DNA from: Stenocarpella maydis | Lineage: Eukaryota; Ascomycota; Sordariomycetes; Diaporthales; Diaporthaceae | DNA: 37,424 bases | Assembly (NCBI GenBank): GCA_002270565.1 | Contig: NQMI01000245.1 | Location: 1-37,424, forward strand | Direction of reading: 5' to 3' | In this document: one piece after another, positions 1 to 10,440 of the stretch | Layout: each line of letters opens with the position of its first letter | Numbering within the stretch: the stretch's first letter is position 1 | Notes under the pieces: generated by a model | Database searches by the model: none | Seen by the model: the letters and a program-made list of their open reading frames with translations, nothing else | Told to the model about the DNA's origin: nothing | Made by a program: the position numbers and the translations under genes

Positions 1-2852
1 AAAAAAAAAAAAAAGCCTATTTCTGGCAAGAAAGTGCTCATCAGGCCGAAGTCAGCTAGCTCATCCTGAGAGTCGGAGGGAGGAATTATGGTCTGCACCA
101 CTTGACCACAAGAAGCAATTAGTGTGCGCGTAGTCGCCGCTGCCATCTTCTGCGGATCCCGTGATCAGTGCAAAGCAGGAACGATGATACTTGTGAAGAA
201 AGTATACCAAGTATCGTTGCTTACACACTCTGGGATACATAAATCATGTGGCGTTCGTTGTGACGTTCAGATTCATCAAGATTATGCTACAGACCACCAT
301 AGCGCGCATATGCGGTTTCCGCAAGACCGTTGGATACCCATGCCCCATCGCCCGACGTAATAAATGGAAGGTATATCTCTTTTTAAGATGGGGTCTTGAA
401 GGGCAAATCTGGTGGTCTTGGGAAGGGTACCTAGTCTTTTTAAGGCTCTAGTCTTCAGGATTTTAGATTTCAAGCTCACGCTTTAGCATGGGAACTATCC
501 GAGACAAGTTTCGCCTCCCATTTGTTTATTCCTATGCCCGTGGGTTTTTTTCTTAATAAGATGCTTTAGTTATGTAAAGAGGCTTATTTGATTAAGCTTT
601 CGGATTATAGACTATCCGGGACGAATAGCAAAGGCTTTCTCTTCTCCTTCCCTATCCCCCTCCTTATTCCTTGCTTTTGAAATTCAAAGTTGAAGGAAGG
701 AGCGCCGGCCCTCTTTTCCCTAGGCAGGGGAGCGAGGTCTTGAAATTCTGAGGGGCTCGAAGGAAATTGCCATTTCTTGGTATAATGGTCGCCCGACGGG
801 GCATGGACATTAGACCGTTTTACTACTAGAGGGATGGTCCTCCTGGGCTATGGTGGTTAGATACCGTGATGGGGATGCCACATGTACCCTCAAAATGCAT
901 GCAAAGCTGATAATTTGCATTGAGAGATCTTGCCCCAGCCTGTCATAGCCGTATTGGACGTGCTCGCTCAAATACGTATGAAAACCAGTGCCCATCATCA
1001 AATTCAAACAAACGAGCTTGAGCGATCTTTAGTTGGCCGACCAAAATTTCCACTTCAGGCCAACAATCCGCGGCCTCGGACTGTAACACCAAGTCGTGAT
1101 TTCCGCGACGGCGCACACTAACCTATGCGGTCTTTTTAACGAAAAACAAAATCCACAACAGATTAAGGAGGTCAAATCGTTGAAGTTGGTTGCGGGGCTG
1201 ATCTGGCCAATCAACTACACCATAATGAGATGGGAGCAGTTCTTTTCATTGTGCCCTTTTGCATTTCTTCTCTGGCATCAATCAGACTGATGACCCCGTA
1301 ATATAGCAAGAGGGGTTGTTTGATCCGAGGGCTTGTAGACATCTCAGATCAACACCTCAACATATAGACGCCGAACTTGGAAGGGCTTCAAGTAATTGCA
1401 CAAGAATTGACGGTGCTGCTTGCGGGCAGGGTAAGTATTTTTGCCCGTTGGGCGTGAGCAGAATTACATGCCTCACGTCCCATGCTCAGGCCTTGCTTTG
1501 TTAATAAAGACGCTTACTGTTCCAAGACAGCATTACGAATCAAAGAAATAACTCAACTTACAACTCATCCCCGTTGCACGTCTGGTAAGCACACAAAACC
1601 TTGGAGGCGTCCCAGTATACTTCAAAAGTCATCGTGTAGTTGCATATATCGGTTGAAGTGTCTTCGCCACGGCATTTACCGCTGCGTGAACTCGTGGTCA
1701 CTTCCCACATATTCAGCATGAACGAGCGAATCGTTTGAGTATTGCATCCTGGCCGCCCTCTTGGCAGACATATACTCACATGGATTCTACCACAAAAAAC
1801 CTCTTTTGCCACTCATATCCAAATGTTCGGCTACCGTAGAGCCTCATCCTCTCAGACCTGGGATGTTTCACCGAGGCGATGGAGAATGAGCCAAATCGGT
1901 CTATTTTCGTCCGACTTGTTTGGCTATTACCCGGGAGCCGGCCAGATGAGAGTGATCAGGGAGCTCCCAGGCACGGTTTCTCGCCACATTGGGTTTCACA
2001 TCTGGACTGTCCTCTCACATTCCTGCAACCACCAGGGAAGTGCCTAAGTAGGTATCAAATCCCGAAGTTTGGATCCAACACAGCTACCATCCATGTGAGG
2101 GGACTGCACCCAGGGTACGATCATGAAATCTGAAAACTTACTAGACCTTGTTCATTATATGCATTGAACATGCACCGTCCACAGCCATCGTTATCTGCAG
2201 CGAGAAGCTCCACCTCCATCAGTAAACAGTAATGATTTGGTTGCCCAGAACTCGCGTTGGCTCGGCACCCACCCACTGCCCAACCGTCCACCTGAGCACC
2301 CATCTCACCACACATGGTATGGGGGATTCTTGATTCAAGCCCGCCTTGTTTCCACGAGATAAGGCGCCTTCAAGGCACCGTTCGGACCGCTGGCAGCGAT
2401 GGTGACGCTGCCATCGCGCTATTGTGCCCAAGTGCCAACCTTATCTGAAGCATCTAGCCCTCTTGGGCCCGACGAAATTGTGTGACGATATCCATTGCCT
2501 TTTCCCTCCATGGCTCGGAGCTAGCTCGCCGTCTAGGATATTCCATGGCTGACCTCTCCTATAAGCTTGGGCATCAGTAGTCTAAGGACGGGAAGAGCTA
2601 GTGGCAACGTCCCCAAAGACGGACAAACCTGATCAAACGGATAGATATATAGGAAGAAGGCGGTTGCTAAGACGCTTCATGCCTGCGGAATCCCCTCCCG
2701 TCACGATTGCCACGTAGAGCTCGGGACCTGGAGAAACTGTACGATATGGTTGCGGAATAGATATTCTGCTTTTTGCTTAGCCCGGCGTTTATTTAATAAT
2801 AGAGCGCAACCAACATTCAAATGGTTTGCATCTCCGAACCCCCCAAGGGAGC
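1..2852. other. Intergenic, no supportable gene
   Basis: No reading frame here resembles a known family or shows paired exons with plausible splice sites. The open frames are short (under about 100 codons) and of mixed composition. A minus-strand frame at about 1558-1812 is cysteine-containing and could be a decayed small secreted protein, but it lacks a signal peptide and a clear partner exon. The stretch probably contains the promoter of the small gene starting at 2853. Confidence 0.5.
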
Positions 2853-2961
2853 ATGCGAGTCAAAGAAGCCGAACGTCGCCACACACAGCGCTCCCACTCG
2901 GCCTCGATGTCCACATCGCAGAGCCCCGGGTCGCCCGACGGCAATCATGCTCATCGCCACG

Positions 2962-2993
<32 letters not shown>

Positions 2994-3664
2994 ATGCGTC
3001 CCTCTGGCTCGGAGATTTTCGACGACCTGGAGGATGCCACACGAAGCAGCAAGCAGATGATGAGGGTGCGCTCCCGGGACCGAGACAGACACAAGGACCG
3101 AGAACGGCGACGCGACCGTGACGGGGACCACCGTCATCGCTCCCCTGCCGTGCCTGATTTGGGCAAACTCGCCATGACGGCCGCAGGTGATGACGGCACT
3201 GGTGATAAGCCGTGGTTCAAGAAGAAGACCTTGTGGGCCAGCGTCGCAACCATGGTCAGTAAAACCTCTTGTTCACCTTGTTGGGTCTTCTAGCTGGGCC
3301 CTTCACGTCGATGACCGGAGTCCGAGGGAATCACGCCTACGACTGCAGGCCCAGTATCCGATACAAGAAACAAAATTCACAGCTGACAAGGCGATAGGCG
3401 ACAGTCCTCGCCCTGCTGCCGGCCTCGGTTTCGGCCAGCGCGAGCCAGGAGGCCGCAGCAGCGAATATGAGGGCGGCCAGAGCCGCAGGTAAGAGCGCGG
3501 AAGCCTCGACCCGGGCGGCGGACGCGACGGAAAAGAGCTCGAGGGCTGTTGTCGGGACCTCCATGGCCAACGGGCATATTGACAACCGAGGGAACTACTG
3601 CGGGCCGACCGACCACTTCAGGGCGGGGAAGGGAGGGAACCACCGAGGGAGCCGGTCGAGGTGA
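2853..3664 (+). CDS. Conserved-type fungal hypothetical, Arg/Asp-rich with a C-terminal Ala-rich hydrophobic segment
   Basis: Two-exon model: exon 1 2853-3254, intron 3255-3397 (143 nt, GTCAGT donor, ATAG acceptor, phase 0), exon 2 3398-3664, giving about 222 residues. The N-terminal half is very basic: ten consecutive CGG arginine codons, then an RDRDRHKDRERRRDRD tract. A KPWFKKKTLWASVATM segment runs straight across the splice junction into ATVLALLPASVSASAS, a single hydrophobic stretch that could be a membrane helix. After it come Ala/Ser-rich heptad-like repeats (SAEASTRAADATEKS) and a C-terminal NGHIDNRGNYCGP segment. The continuity of the hydrophobic stretch across the junction is the main support for the intron. 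The ATG at 2907 is an alternative start (204 residues). I recognise this only as an uncharacterised fungal type and assign no function. Confidence 0.62.
2962..2992 (+). repeat. (GGC)n microsatellite inside coding sequence
   Basis: About ten uninterrupted GGC/CGG triplets within exon 1 of the small basic protein, read there as poly-arginine. It is length-variable DNA by nature, so the number of arginines may differ between strains. Confidence 0.9.
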
Positions 3665-4578
3665 AGGGGAGGAAGTAAGAGAGAACTACATCGTGTGATG
3701 CCGGATCCCGGTCAGAGGGAGAATCGCATCGACATGTGGCCCCAGCAATCTCCAGAGACGAATCCCCCCCTGTTGGAACCGACACGTTGACACCATTCGG
3801 ATATCAAAATCTACCCTGGCGGGTGGAAACGATCAGAGGATCATTAACGATCTTGGAAATGTTCTCCAAGTTAGTCGTCCCGGCGGAATATTCTTTACTG
3901 CATACATGACATACTCATGGCCTTTTATTCTTGTCCGAGTTGTTCCAACGTCTCCTATATCAAGTCGTCCCGCAGACCAAAACCGGTTGCTCTGACTTCG
4001 CCCATTTCAGTCAGCAGTAACACGCCAGCCAAGTCTTGGATCCAGAAAGCCACAAGTAGTTAGTGCCCAAGCCATGTTCAGAGGGTATGGGTGCATCCAT
4101 TCAAGACCCAACAAGCCCTAGTAGCTCGAAGACCTAAGCACACTGTTGTTGATACGTATATGAAGCAAGGTTACAGCAAAAGGTCAAAGTCGTGTCTCAT
4201 TCCAGCGTTCATCCATTACGGCTGCTGCTAATGCAGACGAGATGCGGCATCCCTTCTAATATGTGTACACACCATGCACTGTGATGGTTTCTGGCCCATC
4301 CGGCGGTGCCGTATGTACCTAGGTATCTAATCCCCTCCGGCAGCCCCTGCTTTATTTTCCACGTCGCGATCCCACCCGTGCTATATGTGTTTCCAGAATC
4401 ACGCAATACCCAATGCTAAAATGCCAATCCCACACCTGCATATAGTACACCCACTCGCTTGTGGAGCCGCGACCAGCAGGCCCAAGCCCACAAAAAAGAC
4501 ACCGGACGCCTGGACAGTCGTCACATAGAGTCGTATAGTACAGCAGCGACGAAGCTGCAATGTCCTCCCGAAAACCCA
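3665..4578. other. Convergent intergenic region
   Basis: This lies between the 3' end of the small basic gene (+) and the 3' end of the NIPA-like gene (-), so it should hold both terminators. No coding frame is convincing. A perfect TACCTAGGTA palindrome sits at 4316-4325, one of the dispersed copies discussed under findings. Confidence 0.6.
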
Positions 4579-7084
4579 TTATATATAGGCGCCGCCCCTG
4601 GGGGTCTGCGTCCCACTGCCGCTGCCGCCCCTACCCCCGTGCGCTGGTGGTTTGGGTGGTGGTGTCGGTGGAGTCTCGTCCCTGCCGCCTCGATCATCGT
4701 TCCATCGGCCCCTCTGAGGCTCGTTCCCCTTCTCGTTTGAGCCATCGCTTCCGGCTCGCCCCCTCGGTGGGCTCTCTGTAATACCACGCCCGTAGCGCGA
4801 CGTTTTGTCAGTGTACGTCGCATCGTCGTCGTACATATAATCTTCAGAACCCTCGAAGTCGTCCTCCTCATAGAGGGGTAGAGGTGGGCCTGCTTGGTTA
4901 TTACTGTCGCCCTTTACGAGACCTAAACGTTCCTCCTCTGTACCGTGTTCGGTTAGCCATCCGGGTCCAGTAATAGTGAGTGGCACCCCATATTTGCGCA
5001 TAACGAGGCTTACCAGTCGCGGTCTTTGCGTGCGGAGCGCTGTATCCCTTGCTGGAAATGGGCCTGCTTGTGGATTTGGAGCTTGTTGGCCTCTCCTCCG
5101 CGCCATCATTTCCGTGGTCTCGGTGTCGCTTGAAGACATTCTGGAACGAGAACTGTCTCCTGGCTGAGTGTGGTGGAGCATGTGGCGGAGGTGTCGGAGG
5201 GGCAAGGCTCGCGTTGTCTGGTGTGTGCCGGGTCTCACCACCGAAGTGAATGTGTCTTTCATTGCCTCCGATGCTATCGGAAGAGCCGTGTGAGCCTGGG
5301 TCGTACTCGGTCTTCACCCCAGCGGGCACACCGTAAGAACCACCATGCGCCACGGATATCTCAGTTAGCTGCACAGGATGCATGGGGCTTTGCATCTTAT
5401 TGGAAGAAATGTTAAGGGCGTTGGCCGAGTCGTTTCCCAAGGACGACTGCCTGAAGTCCGGGTGTCCTGGCAAAACACTGGTGGCGCGAGACCGGATGGT
5501 GCCTATGAAGCTAGAGAGACCTGCACTAAACGGTCTGTCTTGCTCTGTGAATTCCTCATCGGTGGGGAAGTGCGACATGCCCAGCGGTGGGTGCGACGCC
5601 CCAGTGTTCGGCGTCATGGGCACCGGATGCGGCGTCGCTATCCGCCTGCTATGTTGACTTCCGAGCGCTGCGCAGCTGTCAGCCGGATGACTTTTTCCAA
5701 CTGTGCAGCGAGCAAACACCTCGAGCCGAAGAGGCTCTCTGCTTATGAGACGGAGGATATCGATAGGGTGCGACAAAGGTGACTTACTTGTTCTACGCCT
5801 CCGCAGACCATCCCATTCAAACTGTGGCTGGCCGTCCTCGCTGACTGCCTCGAGCCGCTCCTGCTCCTTCTCGGCGCGGATACGTTTCAATTCCTCTATC
5901 TCCATCTTCTCGCGGGCCGTGGAGAAGCGGCGCACCAGGGCCGCGGTGCCGCGGATGGCGTCTGCCTTGGGTTCCGACTCGGCCTGCTCCTGCTCAGCAA
6001 TTGTGCGGACCTGGTTAAGATCGCCGCTGAAGACTGCTGCGTCAGGCACGTCCTTGGCGGATTTGGACAGCTGTAGCAAGACGACCCCTGAGCATATGGT
6101 GAGGAACCCCATGACGACTGTGACGATGGACGAAGGCGTTCCCTTGAAACCCTGGAATAGTACAGCAGAGGTGATAATGGTCGTACTTGTGAAGTAGACG
6201 TAGTACGTGGGGGTGACCATGGCGGCATTGAAGATGTTGAGAGCTTTCTGCGGGGGCTGTTAGCAACAACACGGGCGGCTCGAGATCAAGTGACTTGCGT
6301 TCAGGAAGATAATTTCCGTCAGTAGAGTTCCGATGACGAAGACCAACAGAACATAGATAAACCACTGGTTGAACTGTGGCTTCCCGCCAATCTGGGCGAC
6401 AATGGCAGCGCCCAAGCCCTGGGTTGCAACGACACTTAGGCCTCCAACCCAGCTGCAAATGGAGATGTAGACCATCATATTCTTCTTTCCATATTTGGGC
6501 CCAAGCCAATAGGCGGTAATGGCGGAGCCGATGATAATGACACCGGCAAAGCTCAGGAACCCAGGCGCGATGACGAATTTCTGCATCTCCTGGATATCTG
6601 CGACCGAGGACTCCGCAGGGGCGTTCATAACAATGACCACGGAGCCGACAATACACAAGAAGCAGGCGACCTTGCCGACCATGCTCAACCTTTCCTTGAG
6701 GAAGATGGCGGACAGAATGCTGGTGATTACAACGGAGAGGGCTCCCATTGGCGTGACGAGGATGGCGTCTGTGAAGGCATATGCGACGAAGTTGAGGACC
6801 TCGCCCAAGATCATGAGGGTCATGCCTCCCCACCAGAAGGCGTTCTTGAGATAGCCATAACCCTCGCCGGCCTCCTCCTGATATTTCTCATTGGCTTTTA
6901 GCAGGCCGACCTTCTTGAGGACGAACGAGCTTCCGATGAACAGGCCGGATCCGATTGCCAGACATATTCCAATTACTTTGTAGACGGGCGGGCGCTCCGC
7001 CTTGAGGGCGTCGGTAGAGGTCTCGTTCGCGCGGGTGTATAGCTCGTGCGCGGTGGACAGCACCGCTCCGGCGGCGGCTTCCAT
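4579..7084 (-). CDS. NIPA-like magnesium transporter (DUF803 family)
   Basis: Four exons on the minus strand: 6299-7084, 5788-6247, 5014-5667 and 4579-4937, totalling about 752 residues. Introns are 6248-6298 (GC-AG, 51 nt), 5668-5787 (GTAAGT...GCAG, 120 nt) and 4938-5013 (GTAAGC...ACAG, 76 nt with CTAAC branch); all phases agree. The N-terminal ~350 residues are a polytopic membrane domain of the drug/metabolite-transporter fold: IGSGLFIGSSFVLKKVGL, the TPMGALSVVITSILSAIFLKERL signature, and VTPTYYVYFTSTTIITSAVLF. This matches NIPA proteins, which move Mg2+ across plasma or endosomal membranes. The C-terminal half is a long hydrophilic tail typical of fungal members (LGLVKGDS, acidic YEEDDFEGSEDY, Pro-rich end) and probably cytosolic and regulatory. 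ATG at 7084 starts the first in-frame exon. Family assignment is firm; substrate is inferred from the family. Confidence 0.92.
6248..6298 (-). other. GC-AG intron of the NIPA-like gene
   Basis: The donor reads AAC|GCAAGT and the acceptor CCGCAG|AAA, with a TGCTAAC branch point close to the acceptor. Splicing here joins TEIIFLN to KALNIFNAAMVTP, which is the expected family sequence and restores phase. No GT donor nearby would do so. GC donors are the minor class of U2-type introns and normally need a strong surrounding consensus, as seen here. Confidence 0.85.
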
Positions 7085-7970
7085 GCTGGAGTGGGATATC
7101 TGTCGAGGACAGAGAAGAGACTGGAGAGGTTAGGAGGGGGGAGCGTCGCAAGCGACAACAAAGTCGTCGCTGCAACGCAGAGGGGCGGGGTGGATCCGAG
7201 GGGCTGTCGTTCTGTGCGGCCCGGTGTCGAGGCGCGAGCAAGCAGGTGCTGACGTCGTGGGGGCGGTGGCTGGCCAACCAAGCGGTGGAGATTTGGCTCG
7301 TGGCCCGCGGATGTAAACAGTCTGGACCCTATATCTGGACTTCCTCCATGTGGGTGGTATGGCGACTTCTCACAGAGGTAATGCCAGGTCGTCTTGGGCA
7401 GGAATCAGGTCGCGGTGGATTTAGGAAAATGGTAGCGCGCAGCGTGGAGGGGCGGCGGCGGGATTTGTGAACAAAGGTGTTGTTATTGTTGTCTTGGTCT
7501 GGAGTACAGGGAACAGGCTGGGTGGTGGAGCAGGGCATGGGACATTAGCTGTGTGGAATTATGGACCAGGCGGCCCAGCTGCGCGGATCGACCTGCGCGG
7601 TCGGGATTGGAAACTCTGCTGGAGTTGGGACGATGTCAATCACTGCCTAGACATGCAGAGTACAAAGATACAAGCGCCAGTGGTGGAGGAAACGCCCGTC
7701 TTGAGACGCCGTACGTGCGATGTCTTGCAGGGGCTGGAGGGGAGGCCTGGGGGTAGAAACCCCGTTGGTGGCGATTCCGAGGCAGAGGATATTTCTGTCG
7801 CCGCCGCCAGGCTTGATTCCGGTGTGGTTGGTTGGCTGGACGTGCAGTAGCAGGCTGGATGCGGTCTCGAGCTTGGTGTGCTTGGTAGATACAAGCAAGG
7901 ATGGCCCAAGAATAGAAGAGGACGACCAGACTCCCATGAGGCCTCGAAGGGAAGAGAGATGTGTAATTGG

Positions 7971-8028
7971 GGTTGCACTGATCTGGTTGCACTGATCTGG
8001 TTGCACTGACTGGGCTGGGCTGGGCTGG
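7971..8028. repeat. 14-bp tandem repeat plus TGGGC pentamers
   Basis: The unit GGTTGCACTGATCT occurs twice perfectly (7971-7984, 7985-7998), followed by a partial third copy (7999-8010) and three TGGGC pentamers. It sits about 0.9 kb upstream of the NIPA-like start codon. No function is evident. Confidence 0.9.
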
Positions 8029-8323
8029 AAGACGCACAGCACACATGGAACCGCGTCATTCATCAGGTCAACCAGACTTGCCAGAGCAACAGGGAAAAGG
8101 AGACGGATCATGAACAGACACGAGGGAAGATGCTTCCTCGGCGCATCCAGAGGTTCCGCGGTAACCTAAGGGATGTGTATCTTCTGATAGTGCGGGCCGC
8201 AGAAGCAGGCTGGCAATGGTTAGCAGGGGCTACCTCCAACGCCCCCGAATGGTCTGGACTGAACCCTTTCCCCGAAGGTACCCTGGTAGGGTACTCCGTA
8301 CATAAGTAGTGTAGTGTAATGTA

Positions 8324-8341
8324 GTGTAGTGTGCACTACAC
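8324..8341. repeat. Perfect inverted repeat GTGTAGTG-TG-CACTACAC
   Basis: Eight-base arms around a two-base centre, embedded in a GTAGTGTA-rich stretch (8306-8358) that contains further ACTACGTA-type inversions. It could extrude as a small hairpin or be a binding-site array; the sequence alone does not distinguish. Confidence 0.75.
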
Positions 8342-8575
8342 GTGTACTACGTACTACATGCTCATGGGTCCCGACGGCTTGGCTCGCCATCTTTTGACTC
8401 TTCACTTCATTCCCCTCTTGACTTCACCATCTTCTTGATGCACCCATACCCCATCATCTCGTGTTCTCCAGCCAATGGCTGCACCATCTCGCCGACCATG
8501 AGCCTGGCTGGCGTATGATGCGGTGTGCCAGCTCTGTAGCTCAAACCCGTCGAGGAGTCGAGGCTGTGCCAGAGG

Positions 8576-8607
8576 CCTGTCTGCCTGTCTGCCTGTCTGC
8601 CTGTCTT
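8576..8607. repeat. (CCTGTCTG)n simple repeat
   Basis: Four near-perfect copies of an 8-base CCTGTCTG unit. A related CTGT/CTGC tract precedes the TATA box near 19555, so this composition recurs in the window. Confidence 0.85.
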
Positions 8608-10248
8608 GTGCTGGCATGCTGTGCCAGGTCTGCACTCCTCCTCTCGAACCGGCCACCCTCCGCCTCGCCCGACCATGCTGCATCCGGCCCGCCTCTTTGC
8701 CTCTTCGAGCATAGAATTCCGGGCCTGTTTGTTAAAGGCGTCGACTCCGGACAAATCACGACACCCGCACTCTCGTCATGGGTTCCAGGCCTTCAAAACC
8801 TGTGGGTTGTGGTCTTCTCCTCTGCTAACTTGCAAGCTGCCGGTGCCAATACGTCGGTGGCTTTCCTCGGTGCGACATCACTATCCGTCGCCCCTGGCCG
8901 ATCCCTATCCATAGGCCCACGTCCTTTCGCGATGCAACACAACATCGACTTTGGACCGGTTGGGGCCGGTGGGGGAGGGCCACAACACTGCCGGGACCCG
9001 TCATAAGTGTCAGCCAAACTGTCATGTCAAAATGTCAGATGCTTTGTCTTCTCCACGGCCAGCCAGACAAAACCTGCAATGTGCCGCAGCAGATGACTCG
9101 GCACCAACCCGAATACCCACCCGAACACGCATTGACTTTCTGACAAGCCATCCCGAGCGTCGAAACTTGCCAATCCCAACAAGCCTTTTGGCCACAACCC
9201 TTCTCGGCCCAGCCACCAAGAAAAGCCTACCCTGATCTCCCTGGCAGCCCGGGTGGGCTGTCCGAACCTTATCTGGCAGTCGAGCTGTTTGGTCTGATGC
9301 CTGTGCGAATCTGCTTCGGCACGACCTGCACCGCCCACCACGCGGCGGCGCCACCATTCCTAGCCTTTCGACTGCGCCCGCCACCGGCCAGCTGAGCCGC
9401 GCAAGCCCACTACATCTTGCGACACATATTGTCCCGCCTGCGACTGGGCGGCCACGGGGAGCCAGCCGCCATCTTCGCAGTGGCTACTCCCATGTGTTGG
9501 CAGGCCAGTCACTGCTGCGGCAAGCTGAAAAACAGCTCACCCACTCAGGACGGGAACGAACTCGAGTCCGAGTCCGCCCATGTTCGGGCTTCTTGCACAT
9601 GGGGAAGCCAGCAGCTGGAGCCGGTAACTGGGCCTGCCGTCCCATCACCAACGGTCCCAGCCGCTCGCTGCCTGAGTTTGATTGGCCGTGGTTGATCACA
9701 TCAAACCAATGACTGAGACAAACGTGGGCCCGATTCGGCCGACGACTTTGACCCGCTGCGTGCTCTTTTGAGACGGCGCTTCAGGCATTGAACCACGTGC
9801 TCCATCACGAGCCCATGTGAGAGTATGTATCTGTTGGATGACACGGTCGCCAACCATGTTTCGTTCAAATGTCCCTCCTTGACAGCCGAGATTTGTTAAT
9901 AATATAGTTTGACGGACCGGCTTTGTGACGCCAATTCTACGGAGCAAGTGCTTGGTCTAAATCTTCCGCCCAAAGTAAAACGGGCAGCACGCAGGACGAG
10001 ATTATAATCGTCCCATCTTCAAGTGCCTATTACACCCGGAGTCTCCGGACATGGTGGCCAGCCCATGGCACTGTTTGCCATGAATCCTGCGCATCATCGT
10101 CGCCGCCGCGTTCCTCCTGAGAGGCAGCTGGCACATGGAAGCTGTTCAAAACTCATAACTAACATTTGAAATGCATGTGTATCGAAAAGATCCCTGCTTC
10201 GTCCTGAGACCCTCTCTACGAAGAGCCCTCTAAATGAGATGACCTATT

Positions 10249-10404
10249 CTACAAGAACAAAACCGCCATGGAAAGCGCCATCAACACGCCAGGAACAGCC
10301 TCGAAAGCTCGTCCTGCTCCGGCCACCGTTGCTGGACCCGTTGTCTTTGTTCCCGTGGGCTGTTGACCCGTGCCTGTGCTGGCACCCGCAACCCCAGGTG
10401 CTCC

Positions 10405-10440
<36 letters not shown>

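Larger units (their letters stand above)
7085..10248. other. 3.2 kb intergenic, NIPA promoter side plus GH16 3' side
   Basis: Both neighbours are on the minus strand, so this holds the NIPA-like promoter and 5' leader (near 7085-8300) and the 3' region of the GH16 gene (near 10248). Open frames up to about 180 codons on the plus strand (8461-9006) have no recognisable motif, no start context and overlap opposing frames, so I treat them as chance. The region is GC-rich and carries three separate simple repeats listed individually. Confidence 0.6.

Noticed and set aside
1558..1812. Cysteine-containing minus-strand frame, possibly a small secreted protein
   Set aside because: There is no signal peptide, no matching upstream exon and no family resemblance; too weak to list as a gene.
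8461..9006. 181-codon plus-strand frame in the 7-10 kb gap
   Set aside because: It runs through the CCTGTCTG simple repeat, has no recognisable domain and competes with equally long frames on the opposite strand.
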